From assembly GCA_035548495.1 (NCBI GenBank), contig DASZSV010000076.1:47100-111099 (forward strand): a DNA stretch of 64,000 bases. The letters run 5' to 3'. How positions within the stretch are numbered: position 1 is the first letter of the stretch; every line of letters starts with the position of its first letter. This DNA comes from CAILZL01 sp035548495 (GTDB taxonomy: Bacteria > Pseudomonadota > Gammaproteobacteria > Steroidobacterales > Steroidobacteraceae). The position numbers and the translations under genes are program-made. Shown piece after piece: positions 17,543 to 25,862 of this stretch. A model generated the notes under the pieces. It saw only the letters and a program-made list of their open reading frames with translations, searched no databases and had not been told where the DNA came from.

Positions 17543-18151
17543 TCAGAAAACTGCATGCGCATGTTCAAACAACGTTGCGCCATGTGACAGCATGTCATCG
17601 ATGGCGCGTGTTTCATCTTCGGCACGCATATTGACAGGCCGGATGGCATCGCCGAGCACCACCACATCAAATCCCTGCGACCGCGCATCCAGCACCGTGT
17701 CATGCACGCAATAGTCGGTGGCCAGTCCGCCAACAAACACACGCTGCACTTTCAGATTGCGCAACAACATGGCCAGAGCCGTTGCAGAGAATGCGGAATA
17801 CGCTTCTGCATTGCGGTCGTTGCCCTTGGAAATAACATGCGCTTCAGCGGGAAGATGCAGATCATCCGGCCACGCCGCACCCTGCGTACCCTGCACACAA
17901 TGACGAGGCCAGATGCCACCCGACTCCTTGAATGAACAATGATGTTCAGGATGCCAGTCACGTGTCATGAAGATCGGCAGGCCACGCGCTGCAAATGCCG
18001 CCATGTACGAATTGATCGCGGGAATGATCTCGTTGCCATGCGCCACGGCCAGCGTGCCGCCCGGCAGAAAATCGCGTTGCACATCAACCACGATCAATGC
18101 ATCGCCTGCCTTCAATCCCAATCGTCTGCCCAGTGCCACTTTTGATGACAT
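17543..18151 (-). CDS. pncA: Nicotinamidase (isochorismatase fold)
   Basis: A 202-residue hydrolase converting nicotinamide to nicotinate for NAD salvage. The catalytic triad is visible: Asp in VVDVQRDFLPGG, Lys in VISKGND and Cys in GLATDYCVHDTVLDA. The metal site is DWHPEHH. Length and motif order match PncA rather than isochorismatase. It belongs to the same salvage pathway as the nicotinate phosphoribosyltransferase about 1.7 kb away. The convergent nnrS gene ends 20 bases from its stop. Confidence 0.93.
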   Translation of the reverse strand: MSSKVALGRRLGLKAGDALIVVDVQRDFLPGGTLAVAHGNEIIPAINSYMAAFAARGLPIFMTRDWHPEHHCSFKESGGIWPRHCVQGTQGAAWPDDLHLPAEAHVISKGNDRNAEAYSAFSATALAMLLRNLKVQRVFVGGLATDYCVHDTVLDARSQGFDVVVLGDAIRPVNMRAEDETRAIDDMLSHGATLFEHAHAVF

Positions 18152-18172
18152 GATGAATTGTCTGAAATAAAG

Positions 18173-18694
18173 TCAGGGAACCGCGCGCAAGGTGGGCTCG
18201 GCTGCCGATGCACTTTCTATCTCGCGCATATAGGCTTCCAGCTTTGTCCTGTAAAGATCGGCATTGTGCAGTTCGCGTGCATTGAAGCCGGCTGCAGCAA
18301 CGATCCGGCCGCTGCTCAGCCTGCGCAGAAACGGCACGATCCGCGACACGTCGGTATCACCCGAGGTGATAAACAATGCAACGTTGCGCAATTTTCCACG
18401 GGTCTGTTCAAGATAGGCGCGCAGAGCGGGCGTGATGTTCCATCCCCACACCGGTGTGCCGAGCAGCACCAGCGAGTATGTCGAAGGATCATGTTGAATG
18501 GCACCAATGACCGCGGGCTTGTGACGCCAGGTATCAACAATGGCGGTGAGATATCCCCACAGGCCCTTTCTGCGTTTCATGTCCACAATGCATTCGACAT
18601 CGGCGTTGAAATGCCTTGCAAGATCGTTGGCCACACGCCCGGTATTGCCCGCGAGCGAGTAATAAACGATCAATACATCGTTCTTTGCTTTCAT
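18173..18694 (-). CDS. Flavodoxin-like protein
   Basis: A 173-residue flavodoxin-fold protein. The FMN phosphate loop is VYYSLAGNTGRVANDLA, and LVLLGTPVWGWNITPALRAYLEQT is the typical aromatic FMN-stacking segment. It is longer than classical flavodoxin and resembles the MioC/long flavodoxin-like group seen in stress clusters. It probably binds FMN and shuttles electrons or acts as a quinone reductase. It precedes pncA on the same strand with 21 bases between stop and start. Confidence 0.85.
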   Translation of the reverse strand: MKAKNDVLIVYYSLAGNTGRVANDLARHFNADVECIVDMKRRKGLWGYLTAIVDTWRHKPAVIGAIQHDPSTYSLVLLGTPVWGWNITPALRAYLEQTRGKLRNVALFITSGDTDVSRIVPFLRRLSSGRIVAAAGFNARELHNADLYRTKLEAYMREIESASAAEPTLRAVP

Positions 18695-18912
18695 GTTACA
18701 CCTCGTGAATGAAACTCATGTATCAGGACGCAATACAGGCAATGCTGGATGGTATGCTGCATGAGGCTCACCGCAATGACGGGTTTCACGCTCAATAGTG
18801 CAGCAAGTCCTTAGCCTGCTTGCTCACTGCATGGCTGGATGACTCTCTGCGAACAGCCCGGTTGAAACATCATTTTCCAGACCGTCAAAAGCAGTGATAA
18901 CGAACACACTCG

Positions 18913-19743
18913 TTACTGCGGCAATGACGGCGGCGTTTTGCGTAACTTGCCAAATTGCCTGTCGCTTGTTTTTACTGACTTGTGCAACGCTGTGCGCAGG
19001 CGCTTGCTGAGCGATGGAGCTATATCAGCAGCGGCCAGCCAGCCATTGATCCCGAGTTCATCATGCAGCTTGCCAAGGACGCTCTGCCACTTTTCCAGAT
19101 GAGACAGGGGCGCCGCCGGCAACGTCCGGTCAAGTTCCCGCAAGAATTCGTAAAGATATCGAACTCGCTTCACTTCGATGCGCAGCACATGGATTCCTTC
19201 ATGGCCGGACTGGTTGTTGATCATCTGCTGCATCCGTTTCATGCGATGCTTCAGTGCTGCATGTTCAAGAGTGAAGCTTTCACCAGAACGTGGTGCTGCC
19301 AGCAGATCGTCATCTGCAAAGCAGGCGGCGATGCGTTTCATTCTTGCCCGCCACGTGCGGGTGTGCATGTGCCGTTGCAATGCGCGTCGCGCCTGCGCCT
19401 GATCATGACGTAACCCGGTGAGCAACCGCATTGCATCATTACCACTATTTTTCGTACCGCTCAGCAATGACTCCACGTGCTGTCGGCGTACATCTGCTTC
19501 GCGCACCGGCGCCAGTGTGCGACTGAGGTTCCGCAAGTCAAACACCAGCGTGGCGGCCAGCAATGGCTGGCATTCTTTCCTGAGCATCTTGATGATGACC
19601 CGCAAACGACGCGCATCAACCCGTGCATGGTGGATCGCTTCTGCACTGCGTGACATTGTTACGGCACGCAAATCAGCACGCAGCTTGCGATGCAGCTGCC
19701 GCAACACCACAAGACGTGCTTGAATAAATAGGTCTTTGTTCAT
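18913..19743 (-). CDS. CHAD domain protein
   Basis: A 276-residue, Arg/His-rich alpha-helical protein. CHAD signatures are IHHARVDARRLRVIIKMLR near the N-terminus and IHVLRIEVKRVRYLYEFLREL in the second half. CHAD domains bind inorganic polyphosphate through conserved basic residues and target proteins to polyphosphate granules. There is no fused CYTH domain. A PPK2-type polyphosphate kinase is encoded at 44.3 kb, giving two polyphosphate-related proteins in the window. Confidence 0.88.
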   Translation of the reverse strand: MNKDLFIQARLVVLRQLHRKLRADLRAVTMSRSAEAIHHARVDARRLRVIIKMLRKECQPLLAATLVFDLRNLSRTLAPVREADVRRQHVESLLSGTKNSGNDAMRLLTGLRHDQAQARRALQRHMHTRTWRARMKRIAACFADDDLLAAPRSGESFTLEHAALKHRMKRMQQMINNQSGHEGIHVLRIEVKRVRYLYEFLRELDRTLPAAPLSHLEKWQSVLGKLHDELGINGWLAAADIAPSLSKRLRTALHKSVKTSDRQFGKLRKTPPSLPQ

Positions 19744-19814
19744 GACGCGCTGAACGGAATCAGATGCTTTTCATCGTCATGTCAACCCGTTGGCGAAGAT
19801 GAGACAAGCATGAA

Positions 19815-21176
19815 TCAATGTTCCAGCTTCTCAAATTCGCCTGCAAGCGTGCGCAGGCCATGGGATATCTTCACCGGTGAACGCGAGTACGCAGAAAGAT
19901 TCAGATAAATATCTGGCAAGGTAGTCAATTCCTTTGCGCAATGCTTGCGGATTTCCTGCAATGAAGGCGATGCGGAGAGACGCCGCCCGCCCGACATCAC
20001 ACGCTGCAACAGCAACTTGCCTTCTGCGGAATCATCAACATCCGTCACCGTATCCATGGCAATGCGGCCATGATCGTTGTACAGGCGATGCACCTGCCTG
20101 CTTCCGGGCAGTGTTTTCTTGTAAAGCGACCGCTTGGAGCGCGGCGTGCCTGCGTATTCCTGCAACTTGTATACACAATCTAGCGCGGGCAAATCTGCTG
20201 ACACGGTCATTGCCGTGCCCACACCAAAGCCATCAATGGGCGCGCCGTTCGACAGCAGTTGCGCAATCATGTTCTCATGGACGCCGCTGCTGGCAAAGAT
20301 GCCGATGTTGGGACAATTGCCCTCATCCAGAATCTTGCGCACCTTGCGCGACTCCTCGCCCAGATCGCCGCTGTCAATGCGAACGCTGCGTATCTTGATG
20401 CCCTCCTTTTCCAGCACCCTGTTCAACTCAACCACGCGCTGCGCTCCGCGCCGGATATCGTAAGTGTCGATCAGCAGGGTCAGATCATCATGACGACAAT
20501 GTGCAAACGCCAGAAACGCATCCCGTTCACGTTCATGTGCCTGCACAAAGGAATGCGCCATGGTGCCGGACACAGGAATGCCAAACATCCTGCCTGCCTG
20601 CACATTCGATGTGGCGTCAAACCCTGCAATATAACTTGCCCTTGAAGCAAACAATGCCGCCTCTGCACCATGCGCACGACGCAAGCCAAAGTCCACCAGA
20701 TGACGATTGCGAGCAGCAATACGGCAGCGCACTGCCTTGGAGGCAATCAATGTTTGCAGATGCAGAATGTTCATCAGCCTGCTTTCGAGAAACTGTGCTT
20801 CCGGCAAGGGTGCTTCAATGCGAAGTATGGGTTCTTCTTCAAAGAACACCGTGCCTTCGCGCATGGCAAATACCTCGCCGGTAAAACGGAATTGCGCCAG
20901 ACGTTCCAGAAAACTCCTTTTGAATTTTCCGGTCTCCCCCAGCCATGCAATGTCTTCTGCTGAAAATCGCAGACTCTCCAGAAAGTCCAGCGCCTGTTCC
21001 AGGCCCGCCGCCACCAGAAAGTTACGCTGGCTCGGCATGTTTCTCACGTAAAATTCAAACGCTGCTTTCTTCTCCATGCCAAGTTCGTAATACGCACTCA
21101 TCATGGTAAGTTCGTAAAAATCCACCAGTAACGCGGATTGCGCCAGTCGCGGCATTTGCCCGGATGGTGTTGACAT
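19815..21176 (-). CDS. pncB: Nicotinate phosphoribosyltransferase
   Basis: A 453-residue enzyme joining nicotinate and PRPP to nicotinate mononucleotide in the Preiss-Handler pathway. Diagnostic segments are VDFYELTMMSAYYELGM at the start, GTMAHSFVQAH around the active-site His, SVRIDSGDLGEESRKVRKIL and GFGVGTAMTVSAD. ATG 21176 follows a GAGGT ribosome binding site; an upstream ATG at 21284 has no such support. The gene is divergent from a phosphoribosyltransferase and PRPP synthetase pair, which would supply its co-substrate. Confidence 0.95.
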   Translation of the reverse strand: MSTPSGQMPRLAQSALLVDFYELTMMSAYYELGMEKKAAFEFYVRNMPSQRNFLVAAGLEQALDFLESLRFSAEDIAWLGETGKFKRSFLERLAQFRFTGEVFAMREGTVFFEEEPILRIEAPLPEAQFLESRLMNILHLQTLIASKAVRCRIAARNRHLVDFGLRRAHGAEAALFASRASYIAGFDATSNVQAGRMFGIPVSGTMAHSFVQAHERERDAFLAFAHCRHDDLTLLIDTYDIRRGAQRVVELNRVLEKEGIKIRSVRIDSGDLGEESRKVRKILDEGNCPNIGIFASSGVHENMIAQLLSNGAPIDGFGVGTAMTVSADLPALDCVYKLQEYAGTPRSKRSLYKKTLPGSRQVHRLYNDHGRIAMDTVTDVDDSAEGKLLLQRVMSGGRRLSASPSLQEIRKHCAKELTTLPDIYLNLSAYSRSPVKISHGLRTLAGEFEKLEH

Positions 21177-21253
21177 CACAATTACCTCGCAGCGCCAGTG
21201 GCGACAACACTGGAATACTCTTATCGTTGATCGCCGCCGCACAGTCGTGGCAA

Positions 21254-21271
21254 TACCTACTTGTTTAGGTA
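21254..21271. promoter_or_regulatory. 18-base dyad between divergent pncB and phosphoribosyltransferase
   Basis: TACCTA-CTTGTT-TAGGTA, perfect six-base arms around six bases, centred about 85 bases upstream of pncB and about 165 upstream of the divergent gene. Placement suits a shared operator. Two-fold symmetry over 18-20 bases is what LuxR-type regulators such as the one at 31.4 kb bind; the assignment is inference. Confidence 0.45.
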
Positions 21272-21425
21272 AAGCGCCATTCAATCATTAAATATACGAA
21301 GTAATACCGCCTGCATTGAGACTGATTCCGCATGCGATTGCATCAAGTGCGGTCGCGCAGGGCTGCGTCATGGTGCAGCATTGCCGAAGCATTCAATCCC
21401 TGATGACTGCAGCGGAAACATCGCA

Positions 21426-22088
21426 ATGAAAATTTTCACCAATCGCGAACACGCCGGACGTGAACTTGCACGCCGGCTGCATCGCGAGGTCAACTGCAAA
21501 GATGCCATCGTGCTGGCCTTGCCGCGCGGTGGCGTGCCGGTGGGATACGCAGTGGCACAGGCGCTGCGTTTGCCGCTTGATATTCTGGTGGTGCGCAAGT
21601 TGGGCGTACCTTCACAACCCGAACTGGCGATGGGCGCGATTGCTTCTGGCGATGTTGTAGTGCTCAACGATGACATCATGCACATGATCAATGGCTCGCA
21701 GGCGCTGGTTGAAGAAGTATCAAGGATTGAACGCGACGAACTGTTGCGCCGCGAACGCACTTATCGCGGCGATCTGCCGCCACTGCAGGTTGCAGGACGC
21801 ACCGTGATCCTGGTGGATGATGGCGCCGCCACTGGCGCAACCATGCGCGCCGCCGTGCGTGCGTTGCAACAGCAGCATGCCACACAGGTGATTGCGGCCC
21901 TGCCCACCGCTTCGGTTGAAGCCTTTCACCTGCTGAAGCAGGAAGCAGATCAAGTGGTGTGTTTGCAGATACCTGAACTGTTTTACTCGGTCGGAGAATG
22001 GTATCAGGAGTTTGCACAAACCACCGATCAACAAGTGATGGATCTGCTGGCCCGGGCGCGATCCATGAACATCACACAAAGCGCGTAA
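21426..22088 (+). CDS. Phosphoribosyltransferase domain protein
   Basis: A 220-residue type I PRTase-fold protein. The PRPP-binding motif is VILVDDGAATGATMRAAVRAL. It opens with MKIFTNREHAGRELARRL and continues VLALPRGGVPVGYAVAQAL, typical of stand-alone PRTases found in stress clusters (Rv0571c-like N-terminal domain). The nucleobase substrate is unknown. ATG 21426 is preferred over 21381 because the fold begins there. It is followed after 21 bases by the PRPP synthetase gene, suggesting co-transcription. Confidence 0.88.
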   Translation: MKIFTNREHAGRELARRLHREVNCKDAIVLALPRGGVPVGYAVAQALRLPLDILVVRKLGVPSQPELAMGAIASGDVVVLNDDIMHMINGSQALVEEVSRIERDELLRRERTYRGDLPPLQVAGRTVILVDDGAATGATMRAAVRALQQQHATQVIAALPTASVEAFHLLKQEADQVVCLQIPELFYSVGEWYQEFAQTTDQQVMDLLARARSMNITQSA

Positions 22089-22109
22089 CCACATTCATCG
22101 GTGACAATC

Positions 22110-23174
22110 ATGTTGGACCTTCAATCCACCCGCGAGGAAGCCGCCTGTGAAACTTCAAACAGGAATACTTCAACCGGGAAAACTTCCACATCCGGCAGTC
22201 CGGCATTGTTTGCACTCGGCACTGCGCGAGACATTGGCCGGCACGTTGCGGATGCACTGGGCGTTCCGTTGCGGATGCATGAAGAGCGCGAGTTCGATTA
22301 CGGTGAGCACAAGATACGTCCGCTGGAAAGCGTGCGTAATCGTGCGGTATATGTCATGCAATCACTGCACGGCGATCAGACACAGTCGGCCAATGACCGC
22401 CTGTGCAGATTACTGTTCTTCATCGGCGCTCTCAAGGATGCAGGCGCGGCTTCGGTAACCGCCTGCCTGACCTATCTTGCCTATGCCCGCAAGGACCGGC
22501 GCACACAATCGCGCGATCCGGTCACCAGCCGCTATGTGGCCATGCTGTTTGAAGCCATGAAGATGGATCGCATCATGGCGCTGGAGGTTCACAATCCCGC
22601 GGCTTTTGATAACGCCTTTCGTTGCGAAGCCGCTCATGTTACGGCCACTTCATTGTTTGCCGCGCATTTCTCGGCAATGCACATGGACAACCATGCTGCA
22701 TGGACATTGCTGTCACCCGATGTCGGCGGCATCAAGCGTGTACAGCAATTGCGTGGACAACTGGTGCATGTGCTGGGTGATGATCTGGCTACTGCATTTA
22801 TCGACAAACAGCGCAGCGCCGGGATTGTCAGTGGCGATACGCTGGTGGGCAGCGTCAGCAATCGCCGCGTACTGATCTATGACGATCTCATCAGTTCAGG
22901 CACTACACTGCATCGCGCTGCGCAACGCTGTCATGATGCAGGCGCCGTGGAAATTCATGTGGCTGCCACGCATGCGGCGTTTACCGGCGCGGCTGTGCAA
23001 TTATTCGAACCCGGCTTGCTGAACTCCGTTGTGGTGACTGACTCCGTTGAATTGAATCCGGCGTTTCACCACTATCGCAATCATCAACTTGTCACACTGG
23101 CGGTGGCGCCGCTGTTTGCACAGGCGATCAAACGCATGGAGGCAGGCGGTTCGCTTTCGGAGCTGCGTTTGTGA
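22110..23174 (+). CDS. prs: Ribose-phosphate pyrophosphokinase-like protein
   Basis: A 354-residue PRPP synthetase family protein. Key segments are FDYGEHKIRPLESVRNRAVYVMQS, the flexible-loop equivalent YARKDRRTQSRDPVTSRYVA, LEVHNPAAFDNAF and the PRPP loop LIYDDLISSGTTLHRAA. About 35 low-complexity residues precede the fold. ATG 22110 is preferred because GGTGAC precedes it; a GTG nine bases upstream is possible. The divergent active loop suggests a specialised paralogue dedicated to this cluster rather than the housekeeping Prs. Confidence 0.88.
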   Translation: MLDLQSTREEAACETSNRNTSTGKTSTSGSPALFALGTARDIGRHVADALGVPLRMHEEREFDYGEHKIRPLESVRNRAVYVMQSLHGDQTQSANDRLCRLLFFIGALKDAGAASVTACLTYLAYARKDRRTQSRDPVTSRYVAMLFEAMKMDRIMALEVHNPAAFDNAFRCEAAHVTATSLFAAHFSAMHMDNHAAWTLLSPDVGGIKRVQQLRGQLVHVLGDDLATAFIDKQRSAGIVSGDTLVGSVSNRRVLIYDDLISSGTTLHRAAQRCHDAGAVEIHVAATHAAFTGAAVQLFEPGLLNSVVVTDSVELNPAFHHYRNHQLVTLAVAPLFAQAIKRMEAGGSLSELRL

Positions 23175-23316
23175 ACTGTTGATATGGAGAATCAATGAAT
23201 CAGTCATGATGAATATTACTGCGGCTGAGACAACATCGCTCGTCAAGGTGGCTTGCTCTGGCAGCCGGAAAAATCATTCTACCTATTCGCATACGATCGG
23301 CATCAACTCCCTTGCT

Positions 23317-23522
23317 GGCAGTATTGTCTGTATTTTTCCAAAAACGCCATGAATATGTCCCTATAGGCTCTGGCAAAAACATTGCGCTGCGCAATCCATG
23401 CTGCGCGCAAGCCCGGGGTATACTTCCATGTATACCCGTTCAGCGGAACAAAGCTGTGCTTTGTTGTGAGCACCGCCTCACCCTGTTTTTGACAGTTTTG
23501 AAAAAGTACAGACAATACCGCC
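23317..23522. repeat. MITE-like or structured-RNA element with terminal inverted repeats
   Basis: Arms of 23 bases at 23321-23343 and 23496-23518 are inverted copies with two mismatches, extending to GGCA/CGCC outside. Inside are three more perfect hairpins: ATTGCGC-T-GCGCAAT (23381-23395), GGGTATAC-N6-GTATACCC (23416-23437) and ACAAAGC-TGT-GCTTTGT (23448-23464). There is no transposase. This looks like a nonautonomous miniature element or an intergenic structured repeat. No second copy was noticed in the window. It accounts for most of the gene-free stretch 23175-23538. Confidence 0.6.
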
Positions 23523-23538
23523 GCTCGGTTTAAGTTCT

Positions 23539-24666
23539 TCAACAAGTTGCCAGATGACTTAAGGCGAGATGAAGATATTGCCCCGCAATTGCACGCCAGT
23601 CTGCACGGTCACGGAATTGCGGATCGAGCAAGTGCCAGGCAACAATCTTGGCGCGTGTCGCCGCGCGATGGCTGGCATAGAAATTGAGCAATGCATCGGG
23701 TGCGTTGTCATTGCACAGCCGTTGGTAAGCCGCGATCAGATCATGACCAATCCACGCGGCACCTGCGACTGAACATTCCACCAGCAGGAATGCCAGCTCC
23801 TCCAGCGGATCCATCAGGCGCAGATCGCGATCAAACTCCAGACAATCAATCACACACATCGGGGTGCCAAGATAAATATGTTCGGGCCGCAGATCACCGT
23901 GTACTTCAATAATCTTTCCGCCGAGCGCACGCTGACCCAGTAACTGAGCGGATTGTTCCATGAACTTGCGCTGCCGCTCTGTCAGCGTCCTGATGATCTC
24001 GCCGGAAAGACCGAGCTCCGGCGACGTCAGTTCACGTTCATTGTCATTCACCTGTGCCTTGAGCCGGTTGCAATAAGCCGCCACGTCCCATTGTTCCGGT
24101 GATTGCCGCTGATAAAACTCAACCAGCATAAGGATCAATCGTTGCAGCGTATCTGCATTGACCAGTGGCGAATGCCAGTTGCGATCGAGAAAACAGTTGC
24201 GTTCAAGACGCCGCATTCTGATCAGCCAGTCCATGGCGTCGCCTGCAGCATCAATCCGCATCCGCCGATTGGAATCCATGGTCAATGGCACTACATCAAG
24301 ATAAATGGTTGGCGCCAGCCGGCGATTGAGATGCAACTCCCTTTCACACAGTTGCCGCCGCACCGCCAGCGATTGGTGTGTCATCGCGGCGTTGCCCATG
24401 ATCTTCTTCAGCTTGTAGGCATAGTCTCCGGCGAGAAATACCCATGCGAAATGTGTTTCGATGATTTCAATGCTGCCGGTTGCGTGGGGCCAGGCGTCCG
24501 CTGATTGCAGCGCTCTTACTTTGTCACTCAGCGGCACATCCAGCGGCACATCAGACAAACATGCTTGCCGTGCTTCTGTTTCTGGAGGCGACGCCATGTG
24601 CATGATCAAACCAGTCCCTGCTTCATGAACAAAAACACCGGCAGGCACCTGCGTACCTGCCGGCAT
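23539..24666 (-). CDS. APH-fold kinase-like protein (COG2187 type)
   Basis: Up to 375 residues. The phosphotransferase fold shows GSIEIIETHFAWVFLAGDYAYKLKK near the N-terminus (ATP-binding Lys) and the catalytic loop IIEVHGDLRPEHIYL with CVIDCLEFDRDLRLMDPLEE. It lacks the C-terminal P-loop domain present in the related protein at 27.7 kb. The start is uncertain: ATG 24666 is the longest, and ATG 24603 or 24597 (MHMASPPE) also fit. The substrate is unknown. Homologous DosR-regulon proteins combine this fold with an AAA domain. Confidence 0.8.
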   Translation of the reverse strand: MPAGTQVPAGVFVHEAGTGLIMHMASPPETEARQACLSDVPLDVPLSDKVRALQSADAWPHATGSIEIIETHFAWVFLAGDYAYKLKKIMGNAAMTHQSLAVRRQLCERELHLNRRLAPTIYLDVVPLTMDSNRRMRIDAAGDAMDWLIRMRRLERNCFLDRNWHSPLVNADTLQRLILMLVEFYQRQSPEQWDVAAYCNRLKAQVNDNERELTSPELGLSGEIIRTLTERQRKFMEQSAQLLGQRALGGKIIEVHGDLRPEHIYLGTPMCVIDCLEFDRDLRLMDPLEELAFLLVECSVAGAAWIGHDLIAAYQRLCNDNAPDALLNFYASHRAATRAKIVAWHLLDPQFRDRADWRAIAGQYLHLALSHLATC

Positions 24667-24681
24667 GAACTGCGGCGGATT

Positions 24682-25110
24682 TCAACGTACATCTATGGCT
24701 ATCGGTTTTGCTTTTGCCGATGGCGTTTTCGGAATGTGAATCTGCAAAACGCCGTCTCTTGATTCAGCGCGAATCGCCTGTGCATTCGCATCCTTTGGCA
24801 AAGTGAAACTGCGCGAGAACGCGCCGTAGAAGCTCTCGACGAGAATGTCGTTCTCGCCCTCCTGTTCCTTCTCGCGCTTGCGTTCACCTTCAAGAGTGAT
24901 GACACCATCCTGCAATGTCACCTTGACATCTTCCTTCCTGACTTCCGGCAATTCCGCCTTGATCAGGTATTCCGTGCCGGTTTCGCTGATATTTGCCGTT
25001 GGTGTCCACTCGTCGTCAAACATGTCGTCGCTGCGCAGGCGCGACTCAACGCCGTAGCGCCGGAAAAGGTTGTTGATGTCGCGGAATGGTTCCCAGCCGA
25101 TGAGGTTCAT
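24682..25110 (-). CDS. Hsp20/alpha-crystallin small heat-shock protein
   Basis: A 142-residue ATP-independent holdase chaperone. The alpha-crystallin domain runs from about residue 38 (ANISETGTEYLIKAELPEV) to LQIHIPKT, with RDGVLQI at the conserved strand and a C-terminal AKPIAIDV tail carrying an I-x-I-like anchor. A GGAG ribosome binding site lies eight bases before the ATG. Upstream repeats at 25222-25253 may be regulatory. Its place in the island parallels HspX in the DosR regulon. Confidence 0.95.
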   Translation of the reverse strand: MNLIGWEPFRDINNLFRRYGVESRLRSDDMFDDEWTPTANISETGTEYLIKAELPEVRKEDVKVTLQDGVITLEGERKREKEQEGENDILVESFYGAFSRSFTLPKDANAQAIRAESRDGVLQIHIPKTPSAKAKPIAIDVR

Positions 25111-25221
25111 GATGGTTACTCCAGAAGATTTGATTACTCAACTGAGGATGACTTTTTGTGCATGACATCATCAGTGTAGGCGTCACTCGACAAACTCCAC
25201 ACTCAGGAGATGTGGATGCCT

Positions 25222-25253
25222 GAATACGTACACCTCCGTAAAGTGGAATACGT
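25222..25253. promoter_or_regulatory. Direct repeat upstream of hsp20
   Basis: GAATACGT occurs at 25222-25229 and again at 25246-25253, a 24-base period, 112 to 143 bases upstream of the small heat-shock gene start. Two identical half-sites on the same face of the helix suggest a regulator-binding region. Confidence 0.35.
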
Positions 25254-25293
25254 CGTGCGTTCAGTGGTCTTCCACATGAACAATGCACACTGC

Positions 25294-25333
25294 GATTCAT
25301 CCCTATCGCCCTAGTGATTCATCCCGGATGAAT
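25294..25333. promoter_or_regulatory. Palindrome and repeated half-site upstream of the CBS gene
   Basis: ATTCATCCCGGATGAAT at 25317-25333 is a perfect 17-base palindrome about the central C. The half-site GATTCATCCC is repeated at about 25294 and 25316. The group lies 74 to 113 bases before the CBS gene and is shared with the divergent hsp20 promoter region. Confidence 0.5.
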
Positions 25334-25406
25334 TTTGCATCCGTAATGCGTACTGTTGAGGCTGGCGCAGTTCCTGATGCGGCCGGTTGTCACAGGAGAA
25401 TCTGTC

Positions 25407-25856
25407 ATGCAAACCCGACAATTCGTAGTGCGCGATGTGGTTACTGTCTCACCCGATGCTGATGTTGCTGCTGCGGCGCGGCTGATGCGCGAAAAGCATG
25501 TCGGCTTTCTGGTGGTGACCGATCAGCGCAATGGCGGTCAATACCCCATCGGTGTGTTGACTGATCGCGACATTGTCATGGAGTCGGTGGCGGAGAACGA
25601 AAATCCGCACAACCTCAAGGTGTCGGATGTGATGACCACACGCCCGCTGGTCGCCATGCTGGACGAGCGCGTTGAAGAGCTGCTGCCGCGCATGCGTGCC
25701 GCCGGTGTGCGTCGCGCACCGGTAGTCGATAACACCGGTGCGCTTGCTGGCGTGATTGCATTTGACGACGTGCTGCAAGTACTCGCCGATGCGCTGCGTG
25801 ACATGGCCGGGCTGGTGACACGGCAGCGCGTTACCGAAACAACCATGCGCGCATGA
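25407..25856 (+). CDS. CBS-domain pair protein
   Basis: A 149-residue protein made of two CBS motifs, from VRDVVTVSPDADVAAAARLM and PIGVLTDRDIVMESVA to VSDVMTTRPLVAML and AGVIAFDDVLQVLADAL. Stand-alone CBS pairs bind adenosine nucleotides and sense energy status. ATG 25407 follows AGGAGA; the upstream ATG at 25356 lacks one. It resembles Hrp1 (Rv2626c) of the DosR regulon. It is convergent with the polX gene, stops six bases apart. Confidence 0.93.
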   Translation: MQTRQFVVRDVVTVSPDADVAAAARLMREKHVGFLVVTDQRNGGQYPIGVLTDRDIVMESVAENENPHNLKVSDVMTTRPLVAMLDERVEELLPRMRAAGVRRAPVVDNTGALAGVIAFDDVLQVLADALRDMAGLVTRQRVTETTMRA

Positions 25857-25862
25857 TACGCC

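Noticed and set aside
23294..23307. FNR-like site near CGATCGGCATCAA
   Set aside because: Only one half-site fits the consensus and the position does not suit either neighbouring gene.
23303..23545. 80-codon minus-strand ORF in the inverted-repeat element
   Set aside because: It is read through the palindromes and a similar peptide appears on the other strand because the arms are inverted copies; not a real gene.
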